Part shown: positions 33,201 through 44,885 of the stretch, in pieces | Position numbering within the stretch: the first letter of the stretch is position 1 | How the letters are laid out: the number at the start of each line of letters is the position of its first letter | Assembly: GCA_005878835.1 (NCBI GenBank) | Contig: VBMV01000052.1 | Location: 1 to 64,000 of the forward strand | DNA: 64,000 nucleotides | Direction: 5' to 3' | From: Gammaproteobacteria bacterium | GTDB lineage: Bacteria > Pseudomonadota > Gammaproteobacteria > Steroidobacterales > Steroidobacteraceae | The notes under the pieces: model-generated | What the model was told of the DNA's origin: nothing | The model's input: the letters and a program-made list of their open reading frames with translations, nothing else | Database searches by the model: none | Position numbers and translations under genes: made by a program

Positions 33201-35462
33201 TCAGGGCGGCGGCAGCAGCGCTTCCAGCCGCTCGATCTGGCGCGGCCAGCCGCGGCGCAGCACCGCGCCGCGCTGCGCGCGCTGCCCGAGATAGTCCTGC
33301 AGGTCGCGCCAGTCGAGGGTCTTGCGCTGCTCGCCGCTGTACAGCGCGAGAGTCGCCTTCGGCGGCACGACGGCCACCGCGGTCATCAGCTCCGCGCGCG
33401 CCGCGGCCTTCTTCGCCGGGATGTCGTAGAGCTTGTTGCCCTTGCCGCGCGGCATCTCGGGCACCTCCCCCACCGGGAAGGTGAGGAGCTTGCCTTCGCT
33501 GCTGACGACGGCGACCAGGCACTCCGCCGACGGTACCGGCGCGGGCGGGAGCACGTGTGCATTCTCGGGCACGTTGAGCACGGTCTTGCCGGCACGGCGG
33601 TCGGTGATGAGATCCTTCAGTCGCGCGGTGAAGCCATAGCCCGCATCGCTCGCGAGCAGCCACAGATCCTCGGGCTCGCCGATCATGACGCCGGCGAACT
33701 TCGCGCCGTCGGGCGGATCGAAGCGCCCCGACAGCGGCTCACCCTGCCCGCGCGCGGAGGCGAGCGAATGCGCCGGCAGCGTGTAGGTGCGCCCGGTGCT
33801 GTCGATGAACACCACCGGCTGCAGGCTGCGGCCGCGCGCGAGCGCCTGAAAGGCATCGCCGCTCTTGTAGGAGAGCGTGCGCGGCTCGATGTCGTGACCC
33901 TTCGCCGAGCGCACCCAGCCGCCGGTGGACAGCACCACGGTCACCGGCTCGTTGGGGATGAGGCTCGTCTCATCGATCGCCTGCGCCGCCTCGCGCTCGA
34001 TGATCTTGGTGCGCCGCTCATCGCCGTACGTGTCCGCATCGGCGCGGATCTCGGCGGCGATGAGCTTGCGCAGCTTCGCCTTGCTCTTGAGGAGGCCCTC
34101 GAGCTCCTCGCGCTCGGCCGCGAGCGTCTTCTGCTCCTCGCGGATTCTCAGCTCTTCGAGCTTGGCCAGATGGCGCAGGCGCGTGTTCAGGATCTCCTCG
34201 GTCTGCTCGTCGGAGAGCTTGAAGCGCTTCATGAGGACGGGCTTCGGCTCGTCCTCGCGGCGGATGATGCGGATCACCTCGTCGAGGTTGAGGAAGGCGA
34301 TGAGCAGGCCATCGAGGATGTGCAACCGCTTGCCGACCTTGTCCAGGCGGTACTGCAGGCGGCGCGTGACGGTCGCGGTGCGGAACTCGAGCCACTCGCC
34401 CAGGATCTCCTTCAGGCTCATCACGCGCGGGCGGCCGTCGAGCGCGATGATGTTGAGATTGACGCGGTAGTTGCGCTCCAGGTCGGTGGTGGCGAACAGG
34501 TGGTTCATGAGCTCCACGAGATCGACGCGGTTGGAGCGCGGCACGATGACCAGCCGCGTCGGATTCTCGTGATCGGACTCGTCGCGCAGGTCCTCCACCA
34601 TCGGCAGCTTCTTGGTGCGCATCTGCTCGGCGATCTGCTCCTGCACGCGCGTCGGCGACACCTGGTACGGAAACGCGGTGATGATGACGTTGCCGTCCTC
34701 GATCTCCCAGGTGGCGCGCGCCTTGAAAGTGCCGACGCCCTTGTCGTAGAACTCCTTCAGGTCCGCGCGCGGGGAAATGATCTCGGCGCCCGTCGGCAGG
34801 TCCGGGCCCTTGACGTGCTTCATGAGCGCCGCAAGCGTGGCTTCCGGGTCCTCCAACAGGTGGACTGCGGCCGCGGCGACCTCGCGCAGGTTATGCGGCG
34901 GAATGTCGGTCGCCATGCCGACCGCGATGCCCGAGGTGCCATTCAACAGCAGGTTCGGCAGCCGCGCCGGCAGGAACACCGGCTCTTCCAGCGTGCCGTC
35001 GAAATTGGCCGTCCAGTCCACCGTGCCGTCGGCGAGCTCCCCGAGCAGCACGTCGGCGTACTTGGTGAGCTTCGCCTCGGTGTAGCGCATCGCGGCGAAG
35101 GACTTGGGGTCATCCTGCGAGCCCCAGTTGCCCTGGCCGTCGACGAGCGGATAGCGATAGGCGAAGGGCTGCGCCATCAGCACCATGGCCTCGTAGCAGG
35201 CCGTGTCGCCGTGCGGATGGAACTTGCCGAGCACATCCCCGACGGTGCGCGCGGACTTCTTGTGCTTGGAGACCGCCGACAGCCCGAGCTCGCTCATGGC
35301 GTACACGATGCGCCGCTGTACCGGCTTCAACCCGTCGCCGAGTGCCGGCAGCGCGCGATCGAGAATGACGTACATCGAGTAATCGAGGTAGGCCTTCTCG
35401 GTGAAGGTGCGCAGCGGTTGGCGCTCGACGCCTTCGAAGTTCAGTTCCCGATTCTCCGGCAT
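33201..35462 (-). CDS. parC: DNA topoisomerase IV subunit A
   Basis: 753-residue subunit that breaks and rejoins DNA during chromosome decatenation. Start at ATG 35462 ([15 protein letters not shown]). The active-site Tyr is residue 127 ([11 protein letters not shown]). The quinolone-determining region reads [14 protein letters not shown]: Thr87 stands where E. coli ParC has Ser80, and Glu91 equals Glu84. The C-terminal beta-pinwheel is shorter than that of GyrA and lacks a GyrA box, supporting ParC. It follows parE by two bases. Confidence 0.97.
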   Translation of the reverse strand: MPENRELNFEGVERQPLRTFTEKAYLDYSMYVILDRALPALGDGLKPVQRRIVYAMSELGLSAVSKHKKSARTVGDVLGKFHPHGDTACYEAMVLMAQPFAYRYPLVDGQGNWGSQDDPKSFAAMRYTEAKLTKYADVLLGELADGTVDWTANFDGTLEEPVFLPARLPNLLLNGTSGIAVGMATDIPPHNLREVAAAAVHLLEDPEATLAALMKHVKGPDLPTGAEIISPRADLKEFYDKGVGTFKARATWEIEDGNVIITAFPYQVSPTRVQEQIAEQMRTKKLPMVEDLRDESDHENPTRLVIVPRSNRVDLVELMNHLFATTDLERNYRVNLNIIALDGRPRVMSLKEILGEWLEFRTATVTRRLQYRLDKVGKRLHILDGLLIAFLNLDEVIRIIRREDEPKPVLMKRFKLSDEQTEEILNTRLRHLAKLEELRIREEQKTLAAEREELEGLLKSKAKLRKLIAAEIRADADTYGDERRTKIIEREAAQAIDETSLIPNEPVTVVLSTGGWVRSAKGHDIEPRTLSYKSGDAFQALARGRSLQPVVFIDSTGRTYTLPAHSLASARGQGEPLSGRFDPPDGAKFAGVMIGEPEDLWLLASDAGYGFTARLKDLITDRRAGKTVLNVPENAHVLPPAPVPSAECLVAVVSSEGKLLTFPVGEVPEMPRGKGNKLYDIPAKKAAARAELMTAVAVVPPKATLALYSGEQRKTLDWRDLQDYLGQRAQRGAVLRRGWPRQIERLEALLPPP

Positions 35463-35464
35463 GC

Positions 35465-37438
<1,974 letters not shown>

Positions 37439-38023
37439 TCAGGCGAAGTCGGCCAGCAGCGCGAGCCGCGTCGCCGCGGGCACCTGGTGCACCACGTACC
37501 GATAGTGCTCGTGATCGACGCCGGCGGCGAGCGTCGCCCCAAGGCGCAGGCTGGCGATCATGCCGGCGGTCAGCTCGAAGCGCAGAAAATGCACCGCCGA
37601 GGTCTTCTCCTCGTTCTCCCGCTCCAGATCCTCGTCGGCAATGGCGAACACGCGCGTGTGACCTGCGACCTGCACCCAGCAGCCATCCTCGATCCCCTTC
37701 AGGCGCGCGAGCGCGCGCGCGCGCTCCGCGGGATCCGCAAACTCGATCAGCAGCGTCACCTTCCAGTTGCTGCCGTCCGGGATCAGCGGGTTGTAGGCGC
37801 CGAGCTCATCCGCGATGCCCTGCGGCTCGAAGATCCGCTCGCTGCGCAGCATCTCCTGCACCTGGTACTGCACCGTCAGCCGATCCTCGAAGCACCAGGT
37901 GGTGTTCGGCCCGACCGCGAGGTGCCGCTCGCCCTTGTGACGCAGCACCCGCGCGCGAAACGCCGCCCGCTCGCGCGCGTACTGCTCGAGGGGCATGAGG
38001 TCGGTGGCGGCGAGCTTGTCCAT
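37439..38023 (-). CDS. DUF3501-family protein
   Basis: 194-residue soluble protein of the DUF3501 family, opening [20 protein letters not shown], with [18 protein letters not shown] and [15 protein letters not shown] in the middle. No catalytic motif or metal-binding Cys set is evident. Its function is not known to me. The family is recognised chiefly by its place beside rubrerythrin and Fe-S oxidoreductase genes. Here it starts two bases after the Fe-S protein's stop, so it is the third gene of that operon and probably supports the same redox process. Confidence 0.82.
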   Translation of the reverse strand: MDKLAATDLMPLEQYARERAAFRARVLRHKGERHLAVGPNTTWCFEDRLTVQYQVQEMLRSERIFEPQGIADELGAYNPLIPDGSNWKVTLLIEFADPAERARALARLKGIEDGCWVQVAGHTRVFAIADEDLERENEEKTSAVHFLRFELTAGMIASLRLGATLAAGVDHEHYRYVVHQVPAATRLALLADFA

Positions 38024-38024
38024 G

Positions 38025-39383
38025 TCAGCTGAGCCCGTAGGCGATGCGCAGCAGCCGCAGCGGATGCTCGGGCGAGCGCGGCTGCGCGAGGCCGCTCGCG
38101 ATCTGCTGCGCCGCCATCGGGCAGTCGCTCGTGTAGTGATCGGCCTGCGCGCTCTCGACCCGCTGCACCACCGCGCGCCCGATGCGCACCGAAGCGGCGC
38201 GAAACTCGTGCTTCACGCCGTAGGTGCCGTTGTGCCCCGAGCAGCGCTCGATGGTGTCGACGCTGGTGCCCGGCACGAGCCGCATGAGATCGCGCGTCTT
38301 GAGCCCGAGGTTCTGCACCCGCAGGTGACAGGGCACGTGGTAGCTCACCTTGCCGAGCGGCGCCTTGAAGTCGGTGCGCAGCAGCCCCGCCTCGTGGCGC
38401 AGCATGAGATATTCGAACGGATCGAACATGCGCGCCGCGACCCGGCGAACCTGCGCATCCTCGGGATACATGAGCGGCAGCTCCTGCTTGAACATGAGCA
38501 CGCACGAGGGGATCGGCGCCACCAGGTCGTAGCCGGCCGCCACCGCCCGCGCCAGCGGCGGGATGTTGAACTGCTTGAGCCTCGCGACCGAGCGCAGGTC
38601 GCCGAGCTCGAGCCGCGGCATGCCGCAACAGCGCTCCTGCGCGAGCAGCCTGACGTCGATGCCGTTGTGCGCGAACACCGCGACCAGGTCCTCGGCGAGC
38701 GCGGGCTCGTTGCGGTTGCCGTAACAGGTGGTGAACAGCGCCACCCGCCCGCTGGTCGCCGCCGTCGCCTGCGCGGGGCTCGCCTCGGGCGCAGCCGCAG
38801 CGCGCGCCGTGGTGCCAAGATGCGCGAGGCGCCGGCGCGCGCTACGCGCGTGGTACTGCGGCAGCGGCGCCGTGCGATCGACCCCCAGGGTCTTCTCCAG
38901 CAGCGCGCGGCCGCCAGCCGTGCGATTGACCGCGTTCACCAGCTGCGCCACCACCGGAATTCCGGCGAGCCTGCCGACGGTATCGGTGGCCGCGAGCGCG
39001 CGCTCGCGTACAGTCAGGCCCGCGCTGCGCGCGCGCACCGCCTTCGCCCGCAGCATCAGGTGCGGAAAGTCGACGTTCCAGGGATGCGGCGGCACGTACG
39101 GGCACTTGGTCATGAAGCACATGTCGCACAGGTAGCAGTGGTCCACGACCTGCCAGAACACCCGCCGCTCGAGGCCGGCGACTTCGCCGTGCGCGGAAGC
39201 GTCCACCGCGTCGAACAGCGTGGGAAAGGCGTTGCACAGGCTGAAGCAGCGGCGGCAGCCGTGGCAGATGTCGAACACGCGCTCGAGCTCCGCCTCGAGC
39301 GCGCTGCCGTCGTAGAACTTCGGGTCGCGCCACTCGAGTGCGTGCCGGGTGGGGGCCTCCAGGCTCCCCTCGCGCGAGCTCAA
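38025..39383 (-). CDS. Fe-S oxidoreductase (GlpC/HdrD-like, two ferredoxin sites and CCG domains)
   Basis: About 452 residues from a TTG at 39383 that overlaps the rubrerythrin stop as TTGA; no ATG is close. Two [4Fe-4S] motifs are clear: [15 protein letters not shown] and [14 protein letters not shown]. Cys-rich CCG-type segments follow ([44 protein letters not shown]), as in GlpC and heterodisulfide reductase subunit D. Such proteins pass electrons between a donor and a partner enzyme. Coupling with rubrerythrin suggests it supplies electrons for peroxide reduction. The donor is unknown. No membrane helix is seen. Confidence 0.85.
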   Translation of the reverse strand: MSSREGSLEAPTRHALEWRDPKFYDGSALEAELERVFDICHGCRRCFSLCNAFPTLFDAVDASAHGEVAGLERRVFWQVVDHCYLCDMCFMTKCPYVPPHPWNVDFPHLMLRAKAVRARSAGLTVRERALAATDTVGRLAGIPVVAQLVNAVNRTAGGRALLEKTLGVDRTAPLPQYHARSARRRLAHLGTTARAAAAPEASPAQATAATSGRVALFTTCYGNRNEPALAEDLVAVFAHNGIDVRLLAQERCCGMPRLELGDLRSVARLKQFNIPPLARAVAAGYDLVAPIPSCVLMFKQELPLMYPEDAQVRRVAARMFDPFEYLMLRHEAGLLRTDFKAPLGKVSYHVPCHLRVQNLGLKTRDLMRLVPGTSVDTIERCSGHNGTYGVKHEFRAASVRIGRAVVQRVESAQADHYTSDCPMAAQQIASGLAQPRSPEHPLRLLRIAYGLS

Positions 39384-39793
39384 ATGCTGTCCAGGGCTTT
39401 CTGGAAGCGATTGGCATGCGAGCGCTCGGCCTTGGCGAGGGTCTCGAACCAATCGGCGATTTCTCCGAAGCCCTCCTCGCGCGCCGCCTTCGCCATGCCG
39501 GGGTACATGTCGGTGTACTCGTGGGTCTCACCGGCGATGGCGGCCTTCAGATTGAGCCGCGTCTCCCCGATGGGCAGCCCCGTGGCCGGGTCCCCCACCG
39601 CCTCGAGATACTCGAGGTGCCCGTGAGCGTGGCCGGTCTCGCCTTCCGCGGTGGAGCGAAACACCGCCGAGACGTCGTTGAACCCTTCGACGTCGGCCTT
39701 CTGTGCGAAATACAGATAACGCCGGTTGGCCTGCGATTCCCCGGCGAACGCATCCTTGAGATTCTTCTCGGTCTTGCTGCCTTTGAGATTCAT
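39380..39793 (-). CDS. Rubrerythrin (di-iron domain only)
   Basis: 137-residue ferritin-like protein. Di-iron ligands are in [49 protein letters not shown] and [12 protein letters not shown]. It ends right after the four-helix bundle and lacks the C-terminal rubredoxin domain, so electrons must come from another protein; the Fe-S oxidoreductase gene that overlaps its stop is the obvious candidate. Rubrerythrins reduce hydrogen peroxide. AGCGAGGAAG precedes the ATG. A palindromic site lies just upstream. Confidence 0.93.
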   Translation of the reverse strand: MNLKGSKTEKNLKDAFAGESQANRRYLYFAQKADVEGFNDVSAVFRSTAEGETGHAHGHLEYLEAVGDPATGLPIGETRLNLKAAIAGETHEYTDMYPGMAKAAREEGFGEIADWFETLAKAERSHANRFQKALDSI

Positions 39794-39804
39794 GGCTTCC
39801 TCGC

Positions 39805-39825
39805 TTAGACTTAGACTCGGTCTAA
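39805..39825 (-). promoter_or_regulatory. Operator-like palindrome before the rubrerythrin operon
   Basis: TTAGAC-CGA-GTCTAA is a perfect inverted repeat on the minus strand, followed at once by a third copy, GTCTAA, so the half-site occurs three times in 21 bases. It lies between a possible start of transcription (TTGACG at 39872-39867 with GATAGA 16 bases on) and the ribosome site, where a repressor would block the operon. The regulator is unknown; Rrf2-type iron-sulfur or redox sensors are one guess. Confidence 0.5.
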
Positions 39826-39953
39826 CCCGTGCGCGCGACTCTATCGCCGCACCTCAAGTGGCGTCAACCCCGCGTTGACCCTCGCACCGCGCGCTGTGTA
39901 ACGTTGCGCGCCCTTGGCTCACCTCCCGCCAGGCTTTTCAGGACTGATGCCAC

Positions 39954-40229
39954 GTGACGCGCAACAGCAAAGGCCCCGACTTCGAACAGGCGCTGGCGGA
40001 GCTCGAGGCCCTGGTGGAGCGTCTCGAGCGCGGCGATCTGCCCCTCGATGAGGCGCTGAAGATCTTCGAGCGCGGCGTCGCGCTCACGCGCCACTGCCAG
40101 GCATCCCTCCAGGCCGCGCAGCAGAAGGTCGAGATCCTCCTGAAGCGCAGCGGCCAGCCCGGCGCCTCGATCGAGCCGTTCGAGGAGGCCACCGACGAGG
40201 CTCCCGGCGCTGCGCCCGACCCGCAGTGA
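39954..40229 (+). CDS. xseB: Exodeoxyribonuclease VII small subunit
   Basis: 91-residue small helical subunit of ExoVII, which degrades single-stranded DNA with XseA. The signature [20 protein letters not shown] (about residues 10-29) followed by [20 protein letters not shown] is typical. Start is GTG 39954. The Glu/Pro/Ala-rich tail after residue 70 is variable in the family. Its stop can overlap a GTG start for dxs (GTGA). ispA, which usually stands between xseB and dxs, is missing. Confidence 0.93.
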   Translation: MTRNSKGPDFEQALAELEALVERLERGDLPLDEALKIFERGVALTRHCQASLQAAQQKVEILLKRSGQPGASIEPFEEATDEAPGAAPDPQ

Positions 40230-40252
40230 CGGACGTGTACACTGATGCGCCG

Positions 40253-42157
40253 ATGAGCTCACCGCCCGACAACTACCCGCTGCTGTGCGCGATCGAGTCG
40301 CCGGCGGATCTGCGCCGCCTGCCGGCGGGCAAGCTGCCGGCGCTGGCCTCCGAGCTGCGCGCGTTCCTGATCCACAGCGTCAGCACGCGCGGCGGTCACT
40401 TTGCCGCAGGTCTGGGCACGGTGGAGCTCACGATCGCCCTGCACTACGTGTTCGACACGCCGCGCGACCGTCTGGTGTGGGACGTCGGCCATCAGGCATA
40501 CCCGCACAAGGTGCTGACCGGGCGGCGCGATCGGCTGCACACCGTCAAGCAGGACGGGGGCCTGGCGCCCTTCCCCGCGCGCCACGAGAGCGAGTACGAC
40601 ACCTTCGGAGTCGGCCACTCGAGCACCTCGATCTCGGCGGCGCTGGGCATGGCGGTGGCGGCGGCGCGCACCGGCGAGGAGCGGCGCGTGGTGGCGGTCA
40701 TCGGCGATGGCGCCATGACGGCGGGCATGGCGTTCGAGGCGCTGAACCACGCCGGCTCACTGCCCGCGGACCTGCTGGTGATCCTCAACGACAACGACAT
40801 GTCGATCTCGGAGAACGTCGGCGCCCTTTCCAATCACTTCGCGCGTGCGCTCTCGGGCCGCGTGTACGCGCACCTGCGCGAGGGCGGCAAGAAGGTGCTG
40901 CGGCAGATGCCCACGGTGTGGGAGCTGGCGCGCCGCTCGGAAGAGCACCTGAAGGGCATGGTGCTGCCCGGCACGTTGTTCGAGGAGATGGGGTTCAACT
41001 ACATCGGCCCCATGGACGGTCACGACGTCAAGGCCCTCGTCAGCACGCTGCGCAACATCCGCAAGCTGCGCGGACCGCAGTTCCTGCACGTCGTGACGCG
41101 CAAGGGCAAGGGCTACGCCCCCGCCGAAGCCGACCCGATCAAGTGGCATGGCCCCGGGCCGTTCGACCCGGTGAGCGGCACGATCTTCAAGGAAAAGAGC
41201 GCCGGTCCCAGCTACTCGCAGATCTTCGGCCAATGGCTGTGCGACATGGCGGAGGCCGATCCGCGCATCATCGGCGTCACGCCGGCGATGCGCGAGGGCT
41301 CCGGCCTGGTGGAGTTCTCCAAACGCTTCCCCGATCGCTATTTCGACGTCGCGATCGCCGAACAGCATGCGGTGACCTTCGCCGCGGGGATGGCCGCGGA
41401 CGGCCTGAAGCCGGTGGTCGCGATCTACTCGACGTTCCTGCAGCGCGCCTACGATCAGCTCATTCACGACGTCGCCCTGCAGAACCTGCCGGTGGTGTTT
41501 GCGGTGGACCGCGCCGGCCTGGTCGGCAGCGACGGCGCGACGCACCAGGGAAGCTACGATCTGTCCTACCTGCGCTGCATACCCAACACGGTGATCATGG
41601 CGCCGGCGGACGAGAACGAGTGCCGGCAGATGCTGTACACGGCGAGCACCCTCAACGCGCCGGCAATCGTGCGCTATCCGCGCGGCGCAGGCCCCGGAGC
41701 CGCGGTGAGCGCGCACCTCAGCGCGCTGCCCCTCGGCAAGGCGCAGGTGCGGCGCGAGGGCAAGAGCGGGCTGGCGCTGCTGGCGTTCGGCGCGCTGGTG
41801 AACGCGGCGCAGCCGATCGCGGAAGCCCTGGACGCCACGCTCGTCAACATGCGCTTCGTCAAGCCGCTCGATGAGGATCTGGTGGTGTCGCTCGCCGCGC
41901 GCCATCGCGCGCTCGTGACCATCGAGGAGAACGCCACGCACGGCGGGGCCGGCTCCGCGGTCCTGGAGGTGCTCGCCGCCGAAGCTCTGCAGCTGCCGGT
42001 GCTGCAGCTCGGCATCCCCGACCGCTTCATCGAGCACGGCTCGCGCGAGGGCTGCCTGCGCGCCGCCGGGCTGGATGCCGCCGGCCTCGGCGCGAGCATC
42101 GAGCGCTGGTGGGCGCTGCAGGCGCCGGAACGCCTGCGCTCCGCGGGCGGGGCGTGA
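40253..42157 (+). CDS. dxs: 1-deoxy-D-xylulose-5-phosphate synthase
   Basis: 634-residue thiamine-diphosphate enzyme making DXP from pyruvate and glyceraldehyde 3-phosphate, the first MEP-pathway step. I use the ATG at 40253 ([20 protein letters not shown]). A GTG at 40226 overlapping the xseB stop would add nine residues. The ThDP motif is [20 protein letters not shown]...[32 protein letters not shown] and the transketolase C-domain ([32 protein letters not shown]) complete it. Length is normal. Confidence 0.97.
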   Translation: MSSPPDNYPLLCAIESPADLRRLPAGKLPALASELRAFLIHSVSTRGGHFAAGLGTVELTIALHYVFDTPRDRLVWDVGHQAYPHKVLTGRRDRLHTVKQDGGLAPFPARHESEYDTFGVGHSSTSISAALGMAVAAARTGEERRVVAVIGDGAMTAGMAFEALNHAGSLPADLLVILNDNDMSISENVGALSNHFARALSGRVYAHLREGGKKVLRQMPTVWELARRSEEHLKGMVLPGTLFEEMGFNYIGPMDGHDVKALVSTLRNIRKLRGPQFLHVVTRKGKGYAPAEADPIKWHGPGPFDPVSGTIFKEKSAGPSYSQIFGQWLCDMAEADPRIIGVTPAMREGSGLVEFSKRFPDRYFDVAIAEQHAVTFAAGMAADGLKPVVAIYSTFLQRAYDQLIHDVALQNLPVVFAVDRAGLVGSDGATHQGSYDLSYLRCIPNTVIMAPADENECRQMLYTASTLNAPAIVRYPRGAGPGAAVSAHLSALPLGKAQVRREGKSGLALLAFGALVNAAQPIAEALDATLVNMRFVKPLDEDLVVSLAARHRALVTIEENATHGGAGSAVLEVLAAEALQLPVLQLGIPDRFIEHGSREGCLRAAGLDAAGLGASIERWWALQAPERLRSAGGA

Positions 42158-42297
42158 CGCCGCCGCCGCTTGTCACCAACAGCAGCTGCGCACGCGCTCC
42201 TCGGGCCGATCGCAGCGTACCTAAAAAGAGATATTCCGCGGCCCCGCCGCGTCCCTAACAATGCAATTATCCGGGCGCTTCCTGTAGGCTTTCGCTC

Positions 42298-43122
42298 ATG
42301 ACTCCACCGCTCAGCACCGCCAAGCTCGCGCGCACCGCCGTCACCGAGGTCGAGGACGTGCAGGCGCGGCGCGACACGCGCGAGCTGCCCATCCACCGCG
42401 TGGGTATCAAGGACATCAGCCACCCGGTGCGGGTCAAGGATCGATCCGCGGGCGAGCAGCACACCATCGCCAGTTTCAACATGTACGTGAGCCTGCCGCA
42501 CAACTTCAAGGGCACGCACATGTCGCGCTTCGTGGAAATCCTGCACGGCGAGCGCGAGATCTCGGTGGAGTCGTTTCGCGGCATGCTGCGTGCCATGAGC
42601 GAGCGTCTCGAGGCCGACACCGGGCACATCGAGATGAGCTTCCCGTTCTTCGTCATGAAGCGCGCGCCGGTCTCCGGCGTCGAGAGCCTGATGGACTACC
42701 GCGCCAGCCTCATCGGCGAGCACCGCCACGGCCACACCGAGATGTGGGTGCGGGTGTGCGTGCCGGTCACCAGCCTGTGCCCGTGCTCGAAGAACATCTC
42801 CGACTATGGCGCCCACAACCAGCGCTCGCACGTGACCATCACCGCGAAGCTGCGCAGCCACATGTGGATCGAGGAGCTCATCGAGATCGCCGAGAGCGAG
42901 GCCTCGTGCGAGCTGTACGGGATTCTCAAGCGCCCCGACGAGAAGTACGTGACCGAACGCGCCTACGACAACCCGAAGTTCGTCGAGGACATGGTGCGCG
43001 ACGTGGCCACCCGGCTGAACCGCGATGCGCGTGTGGCCGCCTACCTGGTGGAATCGGAGAATTTCGAGTCCATTCACAACCACTCGGCCTACGCGCTCAT
43101 CGAGCACGACAAGGACGCCTGA
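42298..43122 (+). CDS. folE2: GTP cyclohydrolase I type 2 (FolE2)
   Basis: 274-residue type IB GTP cyclohydrolase that makes dihydroneopterin triphosphate for folate. Its T-fold signature includes [32 protein letters not shown] and the metal site [20 protein letters not shown]. FolE2 can use metals other than zinc and in some bacteria serves under zinc limitation; I see no clear Zur box upstream. Whether a classical FolE exists elsewhere is unknown. The gap of 140 bases after dxs suggests its own promoter. Confidence 0.95.
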   Translation: MTPPLSTAKLARTAVTEVEDVQARRDTRELPIHRVGIKDISHPVRVKDRSAGEQHTIASFNMYVSLPHNFKGTHMSRFVEILHGEREISVESFRGMLRAMSERLEADTGHIEMSFPFFVMKRAPVSGVESLMDYRASLIGEHRHGHTEMWVRVCVPVTSLCPCSKNISDYGAHNQRSHVTITAKLRSHMWIEELIEIAESEASCELYGILKRPDEKYVTERAYDNPKFVEDMVRDVATRLNRDARVAAYLVESENFESIHNHSAYALIEHDKDA

Positions 43123-43218
43123 AGGCTCAGGCGCCTTGAGGCACGGCGCAGGGGTCTCCCGCCTCCCGGCCCCGAGCGGGCCCGCGTGCGCCGCACGAGT
43201 CAGCGCGCATGAAGATTT

Positions 43219-43235
43219 CTTAATGCGGCCTTCAT
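43219..43235 (+). promoter_or_regulatory. PmrA/QseB-type response-regulator box
   Basis: CTTAAT (43219-43224), five bases GCGGC, then CTTCAT (43230-43235): direct half-sites at an 11-base period, as in the CTTAAT-N5-CTTAAT box of PmrA and QseB, with one mismatch. The similarity extends to TGCGGC after each half. It lies about 80 bases before the PsiF-like gene. A matching OmpR-family regulator is encoded 1.7 kb away. Confidence 0.5.
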
Positions 43236-43304
43236 TGCGGCACGAGGTCCGGCCCTCTAACTTCTGCGCTGGTCTCCACGCTGGTTCACCTGAGGAAAGC
43301 GCGC

Positions 43305-43508
43305 ATGAACATCATCACCGCATTCACCGCCATCGCCATCGTGGGTTGCGGCGCCGCCGTTGCCGCCGATCCGCCCGCGGCGCCGTCGGCGACGCCGGTG
43401 AAGCATGCCTCGCTCAAGGTCTGCAACAAGCAGGCGGACGCGAAGAAGCTCGCCGGGCCGGCGCGCGCGCAGTTCGTCAAGGACTGCCGCAGCGGCAAGA
43501 GCTCTTAG
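43305..43508 (+). CDS. PsiF-repeat periplasmic protein
   Basis: 67-residue exported protein. TGAGGAAAG precedes the ATG. The signal peptide covers residues 1-21 (MNIITAFTAIAIVGCGAAVA); IVGC could also be a lipobox. The mature part has one PsiF repeat, LKVCNKQADAKKLAG then ARAQFVKDC, with the two conserved Cys probably disulfide-bonded. E. coli PsiF has two repeats and is phosphate-starvation inducible; function is unknown. It converges with the sensor kinase gene with three bases between stops. Confidence 0.82.
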   Translation: MNIITAFTAIAIVGCGAAVAADPPAAPSATPVKHASLKVCNKQADAKKLAGPARAQFVKDCRSGKSS

Positions 43509-43511
43509 ACC

Positions 43512-44882
43512 CTAGGCGGGCAGCTCGACCAGCACCTTCAGACCCGGGTCGTTGCTCTGCAGCTCGAGCCGCCCGCGGTGCAGGCGCGCGATGGCCGCGA
43601 CCAGACTCAGGCCCAGGCCGCTGCCTTCCTGCCCGGCGCCCGGCCCGAAGCGCACGAACGGTTGCACGGCGCGCACCCGGTCCTGGGTGGCGATGCCCGG
43701 ACCGTTGTCGCTGACGGTGAGCTGCACGCAATCGCTCAGCGGCCGCACGGCGACCTCGATGCGCCCGCCCGCGGGCACGTACTTCAGTCCGTTCTCGATC
43801 AGATTGGTGAGCAGTTGCGCGAGCAGCTGGCGATTGCCCTGCACGATGGCCGGGGCCTCGCGCCGGCAGCCGAGCGAGAGGCCCTGCGCTGCGGCGAGCG
43901 GCTCGAACAGCTCGACCAGCTCGGCGGCGAGCTCGGCCACATCCACCGACGCCGCGGCAGCGAGCGGCGCGCCGGATTCGGCGAGTGCGATCTGCAGCAG
44001 CGTGGCGAGAGTGCGCTGCAGGTGATCGACTTCCCGCAAGGCCGATTCGATCGACTCGCGCACCGCCGGCTCGGGCGGCGGTGAGCGCAGCAACAGCGCG
44101 TCCATGCGCGTGCGCAGCCGGTGCAGCGGCGCGCGCAGGTCGTGCGCAGTGCTGTCGAAGGTCGCGCGCAGCGTGACGGCCTGCTCCTCGAGACGATCGA
44201 GCACCCGGTTGACGGAGGCCGCCAGCGCGTCGAACTCGTCATTGGCGCCCGCCACCGGCAGCCGCCGCCCGGTCTCACCCGCCATGATGCGCTGACAGGT
44301 GCGGGTCACCTCGCCCACCCGCCGCGCCAGCTTGTAGCTGAACCAGAAACCCGCCAGCGCCGCCGCCAGCGTCGACAGGCCGATGCCCCACAGGGCGGCG
44401 AAACGGAATTTCTCGGCAAAGCGCCGCCCCTGTGAGATATCCGTTCCCGCCAGCAGCAGGTCCCCGCCCGGCAGCGTGCGCACCGCGGCGCGTACCGGGT
44501 GCACCGCGCGCCGTCCCGGCTCGATGGTGGCGATCTCGAACTCCGGCCAGCGTCCCGCGGGCATGCCGTCGAACGGCCAATGGGTCACGTTGCCGGCGAT
44601 GCGCTCGAAGTTGGCGTCGGCGATCATGTAGACCGCCCCGAGGCGGCCCCAGCTCTCGATGCGCAGGTTGATCTCGTCGGTGACGCCCGGCACGCCGCTG
44701 CGCGCGAACTTCTCCTCGAGGCTCCTGAGCTCCGTGTCGATGATCAGGTCCACCTCGTCGGTGATCAGGCTCTCGGTGAGCAGGTAGGCGCTGCCGAGCG
44801 TCACGCTGACCGCGAGCGTCACCAGCAGCGTGTAGCCCACCGACAGGCGGAAGGCCGTGGTATTGATGAGGTCGAGCCGCAC
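43512..44882 (-). CDS. Sensor histidine kinase (PmrB/QseC-like)
   Basis: 456-residue membrane kinase with GTG start three bases after the regulator's stop. Membrane helices lie near residues 13-35 (LSVGYTLLVTLAVSVTLGSA) and 165-185; the intervening periplasmic sensor is about 130 residues. HAMP follows, then the phospho-His in STAHDLRAPLHRLRT, the N box in LTNLIENGLKYV, and DNGPGIA and GSGLGLSLVAA. The HisKA sequence fits kinases paired with OmpR-type regulators. Signal unknown; the PmrA-type box nearby suggests an envelope or metal stress. Confidence 0.92.
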   Translation of the reverse strand: MRLDLINTTAFRLSVGYTLLVTLAVSVTLGSAYLLTESLITDEVDLIIDTELRSLEEKFARSGVPGVTDEINLRIESWGRLGAVYMIADANFERIAGNVTHWPFDGMPAGRWPEFEIATIEPGRRAVHPVRAAVRTLPGGDLLLAGTDISQGRRFAEKFRFAALWGIGLSTLAAALAGFWFSYKLARRVGEVTRTCQRIMAGETGRRLPVAGANDEFDALAASVNRVLDRLEEQAVTLRATFDSTAHDLRAPLHRLRTRMDALLLRSPPPEPAVRESIESALREVDHLQRTLATLLQIALAESGAPLAAAASVDVAELAAELVELFEPLAAAQGLSLGCRREAPAIVQGNRQLLAQLLTNLIENGLKYVPAGGRIEVAVRPLSDCVQLTVSDNGPGIATQDRVRAVQPFVRFGPGAGQEGSGLGLSLVAAIARLHRGRLELQSNDPGLKVLVELPA

Positions 44883-44885
44883 GGG

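Noticed and set aside
42236-42252. Possible terminator after dxs
   Set aside because: CCGCGGCCCCGCCGCG can pair over only about five bases and no T run follows.
42158-42297. Possible Zur box before folE2
   Set aside because: The AT-rich bits (AACAATGCAATTA) lack the palindromic GTTATA-TATAAC pattern needed.
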